DNA of 64,000 bases from Glycine soja (lineage: Eukaryota; Streptophyta; Magnoliopsida; Fabales; Fabaceae), in the NCBI RefSeq assembly GCF_004193775.1, contig NC_041002.1, positions 12,932,485 to 12,996,484 on the forward strand. Direction: 5' to 3'. Positions 46,418-57,431 of the stretch are shown piece after piece. The notes beneath the pieces were generated by a model. That model saw only the letters and a program-made list of their open reading frames with translations. It did no database searches and was not told the origin of the DNA. Each line of letters opens with the position of its first letter. Position 1 is the first letter of the stretch. Both the position numbers and the translations under genes were made by a program.

Positions 46418-47372
46418 ATGGCAACACCCCCTAGGTCCCCGCCAAATTCAGATAACCCTCCTGAGGTAACTTCTAAGAGGACTAGACAATCCACCAGGCT
46501 CAGAAGCCTGACAACTAGAATTTTAGATCATCCACGACCAGTTGTTAACGTCAATCCTGCTACTGGGAGAGGATCGGGTCCCCACAAAGAAAAATTTCAC
46601 AGTTACCTATGGGTGGTGGCAAGAGAAAAAAATACCAACTGTCCACTCCAATTGGAATTTTGTCTCTGACGATCTAAAGAAGCTAATTTGGGAAGACATC
46701 TTGGTAAGTCCTTTTAATATGGCGTATGTTTATCGTTGTCTTTATAAGTAAGTTTTAAATGACTGATTAACTTGGTGTAATTTACTGATTTCTTGTGCAG
46801 TGAAAATATGACATCCCTAAACGTGACAATGCGAAAAACCAGGTCATGTCTACTATGGCAACTAGATGGACGCAATTTAAGTCTTCATTGTTATCTAAAT
46901 TTGTCTATTTTGACAATGAGGGTCAAAAAATAAGTGATCCTACAGTGAAATATGGTATTGATCCAGCCACCTGGGCGGAATTTGCAAAAAGCCGCCAAAC
47001 CCCAAATTGGCAGGTTAGTGATTTTTTGTTATATTGAAAAATGGATTCAAACATATATTTGTTGTATTGTTATGTAACATAATTTCTTGATTATGTTTGT
47101 AAGGGAACACGTAAGAAGGCGTAGGAAATACAGAAATACAATTATTGCCTCCACTTACTATCTCGAGGGGGTTATGATCTGCTTGACAAGAAACTCATGG
47201 AGGAGAAGAGGAAGCATCGCGAACATCTAGCTAAGTTTACTCAAGATGTTTTTAAAAACTTGTAGTGGTTTTCAAATGGAACACCATTAGACAAGGACAC
47301 CATGACGACACTACGCAAGAAATGGGCAACCTATTTTCTAGAAGTTCAAAAGATGGATGTCACTGAAATTTA
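46418..47372 (+). pseudogene. TnpA-like (Ptta/En/Spm) gene of CACTA-2, truncated
   Basis: The exon follows a good acceptor (TTTCGCAG, 46406-46413) and starts MATPPRSPPNSDNPPEVTSK, then TRLRSLTTR and VVNVNPATGRGSGPHKEKFH. After a frameshift near 46630 it ends with KKLIWEDIL and a donor (GTAAGT at 46704). The second exon (46801-47012) reads TMATRWTQFKSSLLSK then KYGIDPATWAEFAKSRQTPN. The third (from 47103) reads LLSRGGYDLLDKKLMEEKRK and breaks up by about 47372. These are the same landmarks as in CACTA-1, but the sequence is clearly divergent and no Ulp1 part follows. Captured gene pieces come next instead. The second exon opens with TGA, and the third has TAG stops. TnpA-like proteins bind subterminal repeats and help TNP2; this copy is dead. 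Confidence 0.75.
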
Positions 47373-47592
47373 GATGACATAGGCACATTAATGTTTGCAA
47401 TAGAACATTTTTCATTGTTTATGGTTGATGAATAATTATTTTCGGAACATTTAATTCGACATTATTAAATGTGTGTTTAGTATTTATTTACCTTAGCTCA
47501 TGTTTTTCCCATTTTTAGAATGCATTACAATTTGAACTTATCCCCATAGGATAAGTTTTTTTGTTGTGCCACAATAATTGACTATAGGTCAG

Positions 47593-47718
47593 GTCAGTGA
47601 CATGAATTTGATTGGAGAAGGGAAATTTGGAGAGGTATACAAGGGTTTACTGCAGCATGGGATTCTTGTAGCTATCAAAAAACGTCGTGGACTTGCTAGT
47701 CAGGAATTTTTTCATGAG
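47593..47718 (+). pseudogene. Captured protein kinase exon (ATP-binding loop)
   Basis: One open exon of 42 codons between an acceptor (GGTCAG) and a donor (GTAATG) reads MNLIGEGKFGEVYKGLLQHG then ILVAIKKRRGLASQEFFHE. It contains the glycine-rich loop GxGxFGxVY and the VAIKK lysine of plant receptor-like kinases. No other kinase exon is evident nearby. It is therefore a single captured exon, in the same orientation as the CACTA-2 genes. Confidence 0.75.
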
Positions 47719-48216
47719 GTAATGCTCAATTTCATGCTCTAAAATATGATTGTATGAGATACTATGAGAATGAAATGTATTGCGCCGATGAATTTCTTTG
47801 GAGATAATTACTAATTATCACTAAATTGTTTTTCCTTGATTTGTTTCTTGTGCTTTTAAAAGGATGCCCTATTTTTGTCTATATCTTACTTCTTAAGCAT
47901 AGTTACCTTCATGAACCACTTTTTAAGAGCCATGTGGATTGTCAGGCTCTTGATAGATGCCAAAATTTAACCTAGGTCAAAATTTTTTGTTGTGTCTTCT
48001 ATGCTTCTCTACAGGTTATTCGAATGAATAATGTTCTAATTGCTGGTGATGAATTTCAGGTTGTTCAATCCCTTGATATTGCACGTCAAAAGGCAGAGAC
48101 TCGTGCTTAGTCATTGCATAATGAGCATATAGTTACGTTGCTTCACTAGTTTCAAAGGTTATTGGTTTCTATTTGATTGGTAAGCTCAAACTTTTGTTGT
48201 TGCTTTTCCATTTCAG
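47719..48216 (+). other. Intron-like sequence between captured fragments
   Basis: A possible small exon at about 48015-48110 reads VVQSLDIARQKAETRA before a stop. I do not recognise it. The rest is AT-rich, intron-like sequence. Confidence 0.4.
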
Positions 48217-50060
48217 GTTGGATCCAATGGTATGCTTGATGATTGGGAGGAGAATCTGGCTGTAATAACTGCAAATAGAACCAAAGGTGATGAACTTGTA
48301 ATTATTCACCTAGGTGATTGCTTGTGGAAGGAAAGAAGTGAGGTACAATTGTCTATCTTTTAGTTATTTTCTTTAATGACTTTTGTACTTTTTCATTTTG
48401 CTTCTCATTTAAGACTCTTTAGCTTGATTACTGCCGCACACATCTGCTATTTAGTTGATGAAGCAAACTTTGAGTCATACTCAGATAGCGCAAGACTCTA
48501 TCTAATTGGAGCAAATCACTGGAAATGTCCTCGAACTTATGCTAGTCCAGAGGCTATCCAAGTAATTTGAAATCTCTTCAGTTCTTAAGTTGTTTCTTCC
48601 ATAAATTTTGGATTAGATTTTCTATTGAATATAAATATTTTTAGTTCCTTTCTCACAAAATATTGCGTATGTTGTGTTGCGTCCATCTGCCAAATGTTGT
48701 CTCTGACTCGGATTAGGTTGTTTCATATTTTGGACTATATTTGTTATTTTGTCTACATGCTTAAAAGATGGGCATTTGTCTGTTCTAGTTCGCTCTTTAT
48801 TTCTAGGTTTATCTTCAAATGAAATTATTTTATTTATTTTTACTTAAACCTTTTGTTTTGTAAGTTTTTAATTAACCCATCTGTTTGTTATACTTGTGCA
48901 ACCTCATGATATGTTGTTTTCTTAAAAGAACATATTCAAATATGATTCAGTATGTTGCTTTCATATTCTTACCTGATTGGTACTTGGACAGAGGACCGAG
49001 TTATATGAATATTCAAAGGTGGTTGGAAACTCTCAGTTTACTTTGCATCCATTTCAGCCATATAAGCTTATATATGCATTTATGCTTGCTGAAGTGGGAA
49101 AGGTTTCAGACTCATTGAAGTAAGTTCATTTAAACTTATTTTAATTGTGATGTTACTTTTTATATGATCTCTTTTTGTTATTACTTGATTTCAGGTACTG
49201 CCAAGCACTACTGAAATCCTTGAAAACCGGTTGTGCTGGAAAACCTAGAATTGTGGAAGCAATTAGCAGTATCTCTTGAGGAGAGGATTAGAATTTACCA
49301 ACAGGTACTTCCTTGTCCCTTATTAAATCTTCATTATTTTGGTAGTCTTGATACTTATCATGTTTTTATTTATTTAGTGTTTAGGGTGGATATGCTGCAA
49401 ATTTAGCTCCTGCAAAATTAGTTGGCAAATTGCTCAACTTTTTTTATAGCACTGCACATCGAGTTGTTGGTGGTTTACGACTGTCTGCCCCTTCGTCATC
49501 ACAGGGAATTGTTCATGGAAGTGAACATCTATAACAAAATATGGCACCTAGAGTATCCTCTAGCCAATCAACAATGTCATTGGCTCCATCTGCTTCAATG
49601 GAACCGATAAGTGACTGGACAACTGACAGTAATAGAATGGCAAAGCCTAATAGAAGTATTTATAAGCCGGATATTGGTCGAACCCCAAGACAGGGTTCTA
49701 GCTATTCTGTGCAATTAGCTCAGTTTCCAAAAACAAGAGATTTTTTTTTTTTTTAGGTTCAGGATTTATTTCTTATTCATCAATTTCAGTCCTCAACAAA
49801 ATTTGAAAGGCATAATATTGATGATAATGTTTTATGGATAATACAGGTATGTTGACACCTTCAACCAAGGTGATGGAACCTCTGCAAACTTGTTTTAGTC
49901 CCCTTCTGTTCCATCCATGAAACCAGCTCTGGCTGCCAATGTGAAGTTTTTCGTTCCTACTGCTGCACCATCATCAAATGAGCGGACAATGGAGGCTATA
50001 GTAGAAAGCAAGAAAGAAGACAACGTTGTTTCCTCTTGCGAATGCGAAGTGATTTAGCAA
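48217..50060 (+). pseudogene. Captured SEC16-like gene fragment (COPII vesicle assembly)
   Basis: Several exons of a plant SEC16 homologue are present in order. 48217-48342 reads DDWEENLAVITANRTKGDEL. 48423-48561 reads HICYLVDEANFESYSDSARL and HWKCPRTYASPEAIQ. 48992-49119 reads YEYSKVVGNSQFTLHPFQPY. 49195-49304 and 49385 to about 49755 read GGYAANLAPAKLVGKLLNFF and MAPRVSSSQSTMSLAPSASM. 49847 onward reads VDTFNQGDGTSANLF*SPSV. Introns are retained, so it was captured as DNA and not as a processed copy. A frameshift in the fourth exon, TAA/TAG stops and a missing stretch between RTPRQ and VDTFNQG show it is dead. SEC16 organises ER exit sites; its parent gene should lie elsewhere in the genome. 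Confidence 0.72.
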
Positions 50061-51914
50061 GTGGTGACATTTATGGAAGCTATGGTGGTTCTCAGGTACT
50101 TCTATCTAGTCGAACACAAGTTTAGGATAAGATTTACATGTGCCAAAGTCTTTCAAGTTGTCAAATTGTTTCCTCATGTTCTATGTTTGATTTATTGTTT
50201 CATACATCTGTAGCTTGGAAGCAACAATGCTTATAGAGCTTATGGAAGTTATTCTTTGAGACGGTCTAGTACTGTTGGGTAATCAATCTTCCCTGATGTC
50301 TAACTTCTTGCTTGAGTTTTTTCTTTCTTTTATTTTTCCTATAATTTTCATCTTAGATGAATATAATTTATAATCTTTGAAGATGAACCTTAGTACCTAA
50401 CATAAGATAATTGCTCTTTAGTTGAATCTTTGATTTCTGTTGTGATCTAATTTAAGGACTGAAGGGTTGGATTCTACTATTAATCTTGTTGAAACTTCTA
50501 TTATGGAAGCTTCTTATAAGTACAATAATGTAGATTTGGTTTGTGCCTGTTTATCGGTGTATTTATTTTATAGAAAATTATAAATTAATTTTTTTTGGTC
50601 TTTTTATTTTCTGATGTTTCCTTCCACAACTTGTTTTCAATTGTGTGGTACTTAGCATTGTATATAGAAGTTATATTAATTAAAAAGTTAATCTTGCCAT
50701 ACTATATTTAAAATAAATTGTTTTCATATAAATACCAAAGATCTTAGCTAAATTTTAAAATATTGAATTAAAACTATCAAATGCAGATATTTTGTCAGCA
50801 GCAAATATATATTTTTGTTTGAAAATGGAGTTTGAGTGTTGAGCAATGAGAGCCAAAGTGGTGTTACTGTTGGCATATCAACCTTTCTTTTTGCATGCGT
50901 TGTGGGCTGACCCCCATTTAAGTCCTGTCCAACTTCCTGACTAAGTGGGTTGTGTAAAAGGCCCCTGATTAGGGTAAGGGCTATAGTGGGCCAGAGTGGT
51001 TAACCCAATTTGCAACCCATAAAGTGGGAAAATTTTTGAGAGGATGTATCAGTATTTTAAAATAATAATTTTAACTTAAATATCCTTACTTTTAAGTGTT
51101 TTCTAAAATGCCATTTTCCAGAATTAAGTTACCTTACATTCCTACTTTCTTTATTCTTTCTTGTTTCTGAAGAGGTCATTCATATACTGACAATTTGTTA
51201 TGGGTATTCTTGAATTCATCAACTCCGATATTTAGTACCTGTTTTCAGGTTGTCAAGTCAGAGTGGTGTTTCTAGGAGGAGAAACCATGCTTACTAGACT
51301 CGGTGGTTCATGCAGGTAGAATGCAATGTTCATAAATGCATTTATCTTTTATCTGGCAACTTCCTATAATTTAGATTTAGAACAATGTCATTAGTATGTA
51401 AGAGATTGATATCTTAACCTGACCAGTGCCCATTTAGAATTCTTATTCTCTTTTTTTCCCTTTGTTCCCTTTCCCTTACCACCCAAACAACTGAGATCTA
51501 TGAAGCCTACAGCCTGACTACTGCCTAAACCAGAAGACCTGATGAACCAGGGTTTGACAAACTTATGGCCCACCCTGAAGCTTATACTTAGAGGACCAAA
51601 CTTATGTGGAGACTATTGAAATTGGCCATGTCCATTTTACCTTAATTCCCAAGCTTGATAACTTGTGCTCCCAAGAACCTATAAAGTTGGCTTGCCTTTG
51701 CTTCTATTTTTATTATTGTGGTTCATTTGTCTTTAAAACTAAAAACACCATGTAGCTTTGATCAGCCTGCAGTTGTATACTATTTATTGTTTTTTGGTTT
51801 TATCTTCCATGTCTAATATTTGGTAGCTCCAAAAAAAGGTAGTTGAACCTTATTTCAACTCTATAAATACAAAAAAAGGTAGCTCTAATTTAAAAAAATA
51901 AAATAAAAAATCAG
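50061..51914 (+). other. Further possible captured exons and spacer
   Basis: A run near 50040-50100 reads SDLASGDIYGSYGGSQ before a donor. A second near 50215-50280 reads LGSNNAYRAYGSYSLRRSST. A third near 51250-51296 reads LSSQSGVSRRRNHAY before a stop. The three join in a sensible order and look like exons of one host gene, perhaps a different one from SEC16, but I do not recognise it. The rest is AT-rich with no supported gene. Confidence 0.4.
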
Positions 51915-52357
51915 GAATTCTACATCGGTTCTAACAAGACCGACCGATGTCAAATGCCTTGGCATTCTACATCGGGCCACCATCTTAGAAAGCCTTGGCA
52001 TTCTATATCAGTCATTAACACACAACCGTCTTAGAATGCCTTGGCATTCTACATCGGTTCTCAGAGGCCACCGTCTTAGAATGTCCTAGCATTTTACATC
52101 GGTCGTTAAGATGCAACCGTCTTAGAATGACCACCATTCTACGACGGTCTTCTATGAAGGACCGATGTAGAAGGATGATCATTCTAAGACGGTCGCGTGT
52201 TAACGACCGATGTAGAATGTCAGGACATTCTAAGACGATCATGGGCAATCGTCGTAGAATAGGTTACCACATTTGACGACGTCCCCTGTGACGACAGTCG
52301 TCAACTACTGTAGATTATCCCAAATAACCGATGTAGAATCTTCATTCTCTAGTAGTG
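51915..52357. repeat. Right subterminal array and terminus of CACTA-2
   Basis: Alternating motifs CTACATCGGT, GACGGTC, CCGTCTTAGAATG and ACCGATGTAGAA are arranged as inverted pairs over about 420 bp and end with CTCTAGTAGTG. The CGTCTTAGAATG part is shared with the left array (29330-29890). The CATCGGT part is shared with CACTA-1. Confidence 0.8.
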
Positions 52358-52897
52358 TTTCATAATAGAGTTTTTAAATAGCTCTATTTCATATTTAAGC
52401 ATTTATTTTATATTAATATTTAATGTAAGGTTTAAATATCTTTTCATCCATGTAAATGTCATTGTCCTTATAAATTATATATATATATATATATATATTA
52501 TTTTTAATCCTAGTAAATTATCTTCTTTAGTTTCAAATGATGTAAAACTTTTGTTGACATTGACATTTTTTTTGTTAACATAACACCTGTTATGTCATTT
52601 TTTCCTAATGTAACACTTGTTGGTGTTAACAATTGTTAGTCACATTAGCAATTTTAAATCATAAGGGATAATTTAAAAAAAATGAAATCTAGGAACAATT
52701 TTAAGAAATGAAACAAAAGGAATAAACCCAAAAATAAAGTAAAATATAAGAATCAAAAGTATATTTAAATCTAAAATAAATGCTAGCAACACATTCTTTA
52801 TAAAATTTATTGAAAATTTGTGGATCTTACTTTTTATTATAAAGCTTCACTTATGATTTAATAATTTTTAATAAATCTTAATCAACAATAGAATGTA
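52358..52897. other. AT-rich spacer, no supported gene
   Basis: AT-rich sequence with a short (TA)n tract near 52476-52500. No gene is seen. Confidence 0.5.
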
Positions 52898-53426
52898 GGC
52901 TTAAATGCAATTATGGTTCTCCTATTTTGTTCAATCCACAATTTTGACCGCTCTATTTTAAAATTGAGATATTTGGTCCTCTTATTTTAAAAAATATGTG
53001 ATTTTGGACCTTTCATTTTAAAATAAAAACATTTAGTCCTCCTATTTTAGAAAATTTATAATTTTGATCAAATTCTTAATTTTGTCAATATTTTATTTCT
53101 TTTTTTTTTTGTCTAATTGAATCATAAACCTAACATATTCAATTAAGATATCGTCAAGAAATAATTTAATTAATTACAAAGTATAAAAAATAAAAAATAA
53201 AATGTAGGAAAAATTAAATATTAAACCAAAATTGTGGATTTTCTAAGATACGAGGACCAAAATTACATATTTTTTAAAATACAGGAACCAAATATTTGTA
53301 TTTTAAAATAGGGAGATCAAAATTGTGGATTTTTTAAAATAAGAGGATCAAATGTTTTAATTTTAAAATAGAGGGATTAAAACTATGGACGGAGTAAAAT
53401 AAAAAAATCAAAATTATATTTAAGCC
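52898..53426. mobile_element. Mutator-like MITE, 529 bp
   Basis: Terminal inverted repeats GGCTTAAAT...ATTTAAGCC enclose a near-palindromic interior. Repeated lines like TTTGGTCCTC and TATTTTAAAA on the left are mirrored by GAGGACCAAA on the right. It is flanked by TAGAATGTA (52889-52897) and TAGAATGTC (53427-53435), a 9-bp duplication with one mismatch, the length expected for Mutator-like elements. It has no coding capacity. Confidence 0.75.
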
Positions 53427-53435
53427 TAGAATGTC

Positions 53436-53887
53436 TGTTAAAGAGACGTGTCAAAAGGAATATAAAAATAAAATTTTATCATGTTAAAATATGTTTAAAA
53501 TGAATGTTTTTTTCACTTGATACGTAAAAGTAATCATCCCAAACATAGGTTATGTTTGGTAAAATTAATTAAAAATTAAAAACCTGAACAACTACTTGAT
53601 AGTTAAATGCTTTTAAACTATCTTATTAAATAATAAGTGTTCGATAAAATTATTTGTGAAAGTAACTAAAGAATATAAAATGGCAGGAATAAAAATATTT
53701 ATATAAATTTCAGTTTTATTTTATGCATAAAAATATCTTTTAAGGTGTTATAATTTTAGTTTTTTTAATTAATTTTAAACTCTTGTAATTTTTTATTTAT
53801 AGATAAATTATTTTTATTATATTTTTTGTTTTAATTATTATAATTTTCATTTTATGTATTTAATATTAATCTTATACTATATCTTAA
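53436..53887. other. AT-rich spacer, no supported gene
   Basis: AT-rich sequence between the MITE and the inverted solo LTR, with no feature I can support. Confidence 0.5.
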
Positions 53888-55422
53888 TGTTGGATCAAGT
53901 GGCCTTGGAATAATTAAGAAGAGGGATTGAATTAATTATTAATGTGTCTTGACTAATTAAAAAATGTATCATTCTTAATGCTACTAGATTCAATTAGGCT
54001 TTTACTACAAAGTTAAGAAAGTAAAGAACAGAAATAAAAACTTAACCAAAAATAAAAGCGACAATTAAAAGTACACATCGGAAATTAAAGAGTGTATGGA
54101 AGAAGAAGACAAACACAAGATTTATACTGGTTCGGCCATAACCCGTGCCTACGTCCAGTCCCCAAGCAACCAACCGATTCTTGAGATTTCTTTCAACCTT
54201 GTAAAATCTTTTGCAAGCCAAAGATCCACAAGGGATGTACCCTCCCTTGTTCTCTTTGAAAAACCAAGTGGATGTACCCTCCACTTGAACTGATCCACAA
54301 GAGATGTACCCTTTCTTGTTCTCAGTATAACAATCCTCAAGTAGATGTACCCTCTACTTGTACCACAAAGGATGTACCCTCCAATGTGTTGGGACAAAGA
54401 ATTCTCAGGCGGTTAGTCCTTTGAATCTTTGTAAGGGGAAACAAAAGAATTCTCGGGCGGTTAGTCTTTTGAATCTTTTGGCAAAGGGAGAAGAAAAACA
54501 CAAAAGAATTCAGGCGGTTAGTCCTTCTATTCTATTGGCAAAGGGAGAAGAGAATGAAAAAGAATAGCACAAGTTTTTTTATCAAAGAACTTTTCTTGAA
54601 AGAGAAAAGATTGAACAAAAACTTTTAGAAAGATAAAGAGAAATGAATTAGAAAGTTCTGTAGAAAACATTATGAAAACTTGTTGAAAGATGAAGAGAAA
54701 AATTGTTTGAAAGATGTTGAGAAATTCATGTCAAAGTCACATATTTATAATCTCTTGATGACTCAAATTAAAGTTTGTGACTATTGGCAATTTCTTTAAA
54801 ACTAGTCACCTTTTAAAAATTGTGACTTTTGAAAAAAAAATCTTCAGAAACAAGTCACTTGAAGAATTGAGACTTTTGGAAATTATTTTTTGAAATCAAT
54901 CACTGGTAATCGATTACCATCAAGGTGTAATCAATTACACATCAACATATGTGACTCTTCATGTTTAAATTTGAAAATTAAAACGTTTAGAAATTGATAA
55001 TCGATTACAAGTATTGTGTAATCAATTACACAAGTTTAAAATGATTTGAAAATGTTTAAACACAAGTTGTAACTCTTGAAATTTGAAATCTAACGTTTTA
55101 AAACATTGGTAATCGATTACATGCCCATGGTAATCGATTACAACTCTATAAATCAGTTTTGAAAACAATGATGGCTACTGGTAATCGATTGCTACCTTCT
55201 GGTAATCGATTACCAGAGAGTAAAACTCTTTGGTAATAATTTTGTGAAAACTTCTTGTGTTACTCAATATTTTGAAAAACCTTTTTAATACTTATCTTGA
55301 TTAAGTTTTCTCTTGATTCTTGAATCTTGAGTCTTGAATCTTGATTCTTAAATCTTTAGAATTTGCTTAACTCTTGATTCTTTGGCATCATCAAAATAAC
55401 CTTGGAAGACATTACTTCCACA
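53888..55422 (-). mobile_element. Inverted solo LTR, diverged relative of the nested Copia LTR
   Basis: On the minus strand it runs from TGTGGAAGTAATG (55422) to GGCCACTTGATCCAACA (53888). It has the same landmarks as the LTRs at 40635 and 44760: repeated CTAACCGCC boxes, GAGGGTACATC repeats, TAATCGATTA palindromes and CTTGGGGACTGGACGTAGGC. At 1535 bp it has no internal region. The flanking CTTAA and CTTTT do not make a clean target duplication, so the boundary or the duplication has decayed. Confidence 0.75.
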
Positions 55423-57431
55423 CTTTTTAATCAAGTTTAAAATAAAGTATAAAAACTTACACTTAAGTAAAAATTATATTTTTATTATGTTAATTAACGT
55501 ATTAGTTAAAATAAATTGTATAATATAAAATTATTCAAAAAATATTAAAAAAATAAATTTAATATTTATCATTGTAAATTTTCTTGATAATGTTGAAATA
55601 ATAAATTAAATATTATAAATAATATAATGGTTAAAATAAAATAGAATAAAAAATGTGTAGGAAGATGATTGAAATACAACAAATAAATAATAAAATTATA
55701 TTTTATTTAAAAGGAATAATAAGAAAATTTTAATAAATATTTGAAGGATAAAAAGATAATAAAAAATAAATAATTAGGAGCTGACATTTTAAAAAATACT
55801 ACTTTAAGAAACATTTTTAAAAAATATCAAAAATTATTTACCAAAATAAAACAATTTTTTTAATTAATAAAAAATAAAAATTAATTAAAATAATCTGCGG
55901 AATATAGTCATAATTATCGAATATTCAAATCTTCTATTCATGGCGTCTTTTATCAAATTTCTGGCAATTAACTGTACAAAAAGAGAGAAAGTGATTTCGT
56001 TGTCAATTGAAGGAGGATTTGGCCCAATAATCTTTTATCCATATATATAATTCATAAACTGGAAACTTTTTAATATCTGAATTTTCCATCTGTTCAAAGA
56101 GACAAAATATTGACACCAAACACTAGATAATTTGGCAGAAATTATTTAAGGGTATGTTTAGATTTTAAGGACGTTTAAAAGAAAAATTAATTTAGAGTTA
56201 TGTTTGATTAACACTAAAAACATATTTAAAAATAAAATTTTGTCTGCAACTTAATTCTAAAAAAGTTAAATTTGAGATATTTTTATAAATTCATTTTACA
56301 AATTTTTAATCTAAATTTAAGTGTGCAAATTTTAATTAACTTTCTCGTATGTAATTATTTTGTTCCGCATCAACCCCATATTCAAATTCGATTCAAATGT
56401 TTTCTTAAAAGGAAAAGAAAAAAAAAACATAAGAAATTTTTGACAAGTGTAGAGTGTAGACTAGTGTAGCAGCCATGCACACGGCACAGGAGTAGAAGTC
56501 AAGTAGCGAGCGAAAGGTAGGAAAGAAAAGTAGGGTTAAGTAAGTAAATGAATAGTGAAATCACTGATGGGGTGTGTGTCACGTGAGGTAGAATCTTTTT
56601 ACGTGCAGAACTGGAGGCTGCAGTCCCATCCCATATCCATCACAGCTGCTGCACAATCTTGTCATCCTGATCTCACCGTTAAAAATTTAAATTATTATAT
56701 TAACTTATTTTAAAAGTTAAGATTTGTTTTATTTTTTTATTTATTTTATCTTTTTCTTTTCTTTTCTTTCATCTACCTTAAACTCCTCCGTTACTCACCA
56801 TTTTGTCTCATCAGAAACATTAAAGAGAAGAGCATTTGAATTGGAGAAGAAGAGAAAGAATGAACACTCCAAGACCAAGGATCAGTTCATCATCACGGTT
56901 CTTGAATTCCTCTCCTTCCTTGACATCGCCACCATCATTATGTATTTTGTCGCCATCAGAATTGCACTTTTTTCAAGAGAGTGAGCATGTCATTATGCGA
57001 GAGACCATAGTCAGGACTCGCAGCGGAGCAGTCTTGGAGGTGGTGTTGCGGTCGCCAGGTATGGTGAAGTGTTCATTGTCGGCGATGGTGGAGATGGCAG
57101 AGCTTTGACGTGATGGGAGTAGAAAACGAAGGGAAGAAGAAGAGAGAGAAGCTCAAGGCTATGCCACCGCAGATCACTCTCCTTCCCTCTCTTGCTCTTC
57201 GTCTAATATTCCCATTAACAACAAAGGTAAATCATCAAAGTGGTGGCGGCAGCACCACCGCCTTGTGGTGGGGGTTTGACAGAGGTGCGGTGGCTGCACA
57301 AGTTTGACAAAGGACAGATAGCATCAGAGAGAGAGAGGAAGAGGACTAATTTTGGAAAGAAGATATAAAAAGTGAAAAAAAAAAACAAAAATTAAAAATA
57401 TCTAAATTGTTGATTTTGAAAATAAAATGAT
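55423..57431. other. AT-rich intergenic sequence, no supported gene
   Basis: Frames at 56724-57108 and 57110-57307 are open but overlap each other and show no recognisable domain. A less AT-rich island at 56830-57340 could be an old captured or coding fragment, but I cannot support a product. Confidence 0.45.

Larger units (their letters stand above)
29308..52357 (+). mobile_element. CACTA-2: second En/Spm-type CACTA element with nested LTR elements and captured genes
   Basis: The left end is CACTACTAAAAAAGGCGG at 29308. The right end at 52357 reads, on the opposite strand, CACTACTAGAGAATGAAG. TTT lies on both sides. The left subterminal region (29330-29890) has GACGGTCT / AGACCCGTCTTAGAATGG motifs. 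The right one (51915-52340) has CATCGGT, GACGGTC and CCGTCTTAGAATG motifs, so the two share 'CGTCTTAGAATG'. A TNP2 gene (36485-39674) and a TnpA-like gene (46418-47372) lie on the plus strand between them, in the normal order. The span is 23 kb, of which about 8.1 kb is a nested Copia element and a solo LTR. That both ends belong to one element is an inference from matching motifs and gene order. Confidence 0.72.

Noticed and set aside
48217..50060. A functional SEC16 host gene at this locus
   Set aside because: Frameshift, stops, missing exons and the position between CACTA-2 genes and its right end show a captured, dead fragment.
52015..52248. Minus-strand frame at the CACTA-2 right end
   Set aside because: It is the translation of the inverted subterminal repeats, giving repeating residue patterns.
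56724..57307. Possible small host gene in the less AT-rich island
   Set aside because: The three open frames overlap, none has a recognisable domain, and splice sites to join them are not convincing.
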